Positions 5,821 through 6,095 of a DNA stretch of 6,095 nucleotides are shown one piece after another; the stretch's first letter is position 1; each line of letters begins with the position of its first letter. The notes under the pieces are model-generated. The model was not told where the DNA came from and did no database searches. It saw only the letters and a program-made list of their open reading frames with translations. A program made the translations under genes and the position numbers. Origin of the DNA: Candidatus Babeliales bacterium (GTDB lineage Bacteria > Babelota > Babeliae > Babelales > Vermiphilaceae). The DNA lies in NCBI GenBank assembly GCA_020053845.1, contig JAGVMI010000112.1, positions 1 to 6,095 on the forward strand, written 5' to 3'.

Positions 5821-6095
5821 ATGAAGATAAAAGCATTATCTGTTTTATTGTGGGTGACGCTCTGCTCTGGTGCTCAAGCCATGCAAGAAAGCAGCAAAAA
5901 TAATCAGCAACCAATTCCTCCAACTTCTTCTTACCTTTTTAAAAAAACGGTTAAAGGAACGCTTTCTTTCAGTGCAGGAAGCATGTTACTGGTGACGAGC
6001 CCAAGTGCTTTGTTAGCAAGCGTTATTGCTCCAATGTGGTTTGCTAATTTAGGTTCTGGCGAAATTCCTGGGTGGACGGTGATAATACCGCTATA
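5821..6095 (+). CDS. Exported protein, N-terminal part only (cut by window edge)
   Basis: An ATG at 5821 opens a frame that runs without a stop through 91 codons to the right edge. The first 20 residues, MKIKALSVLLWVTLCSGAQA, form a classical signal peptide with an AQA signal peptidase I site. A polar Gln/Asn/Ser/Pro stretch follows (MQESSKNNQQPIPP), then a hydrophobic segment (about 48-75) that could cross or associate with a membrane. The ribosome binding site is a purine run GAGAGAGA (5812-5819) just before the ATG. The gene diverges from pgk. The visible part resembles no family I can name. The signal peptide and ribosome binding site make the gene itself likely. Confidence 0.75.
   Translation, partial: MKIKALSVLLWVTLCSGAQAMQESSKNNQQPIPPTSSYLFKKTVKGTLSFSAGSMLLVTSPSALLASVIAPMWFANLGSGEIPGWTVIIPL

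Overview
The window reads as a piece of a bacterial chromosome with moderate base composition and the standard genetic code. It holds six protein genes and no RNA gene, mobile element or CRISPR array that I can support. The DnaA N-terminus (an EVGSRVVETWFKA-type helix) and the small exported proteins whose signal peptides are followed by Gln/Glu/Ser-rich starts remind me of the Dependentiae (TM6) lineage of reduced, host-associated bacteria. This placement rests on recognition alone; no search was run.

Layout, left to right: (1) an exported zinc N-acetylmuramoyl-L-alanine amidase (1-1140, +); (2) dnaA, the replication initiator, in the same direction after a 91-base gap (start most likely 1232, + to 2626); (3) a secreted or envelope protein of 360 residues with no recognised family (2623-3705, -), carrying residues that look like the core of a very divergent kinase fold; (4) a 299-base divergent intergenic region with a good promoter for each flanking gene, a 22-bp dyad inside the leftward promoter and a structured leader before the rightward gene; (5) an unrecognised 178-residue cytoplasmic protein (4005-4541, +); (6) pgk, phosphoglycerate kinase (4538-5713, -, with a strong ribosome binding site); (7) the start of a further exported protein (5821 to the right edge, +), cut by the window.

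The genes serve separate tasks: cell-wall cleavage, replication initiation and the payoff phase of glycolysis, plus two unknown exported proteins and one unknown cytoplasmic protein. The two convergent pairs (dnaA/gene 3 and gene 5/pgk) each overlap by exactly four bases through their stop codons, with no terminator between them, so read-through antisense transcription is expected. No origin of replication is visible: only one near-consensus DnaA box occurs, inside a gene.

The observations most worth a second look are the kinase-like core in the exported 360-residue protein, and the leader of the 178-residue gene, where one hairpin covers the ribosome binding site and an alternative pairing would open it. 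Less striking are departures from family consensus in DnaA (sensor 1 and box VII) and Pgk (the HLGRP arginine).
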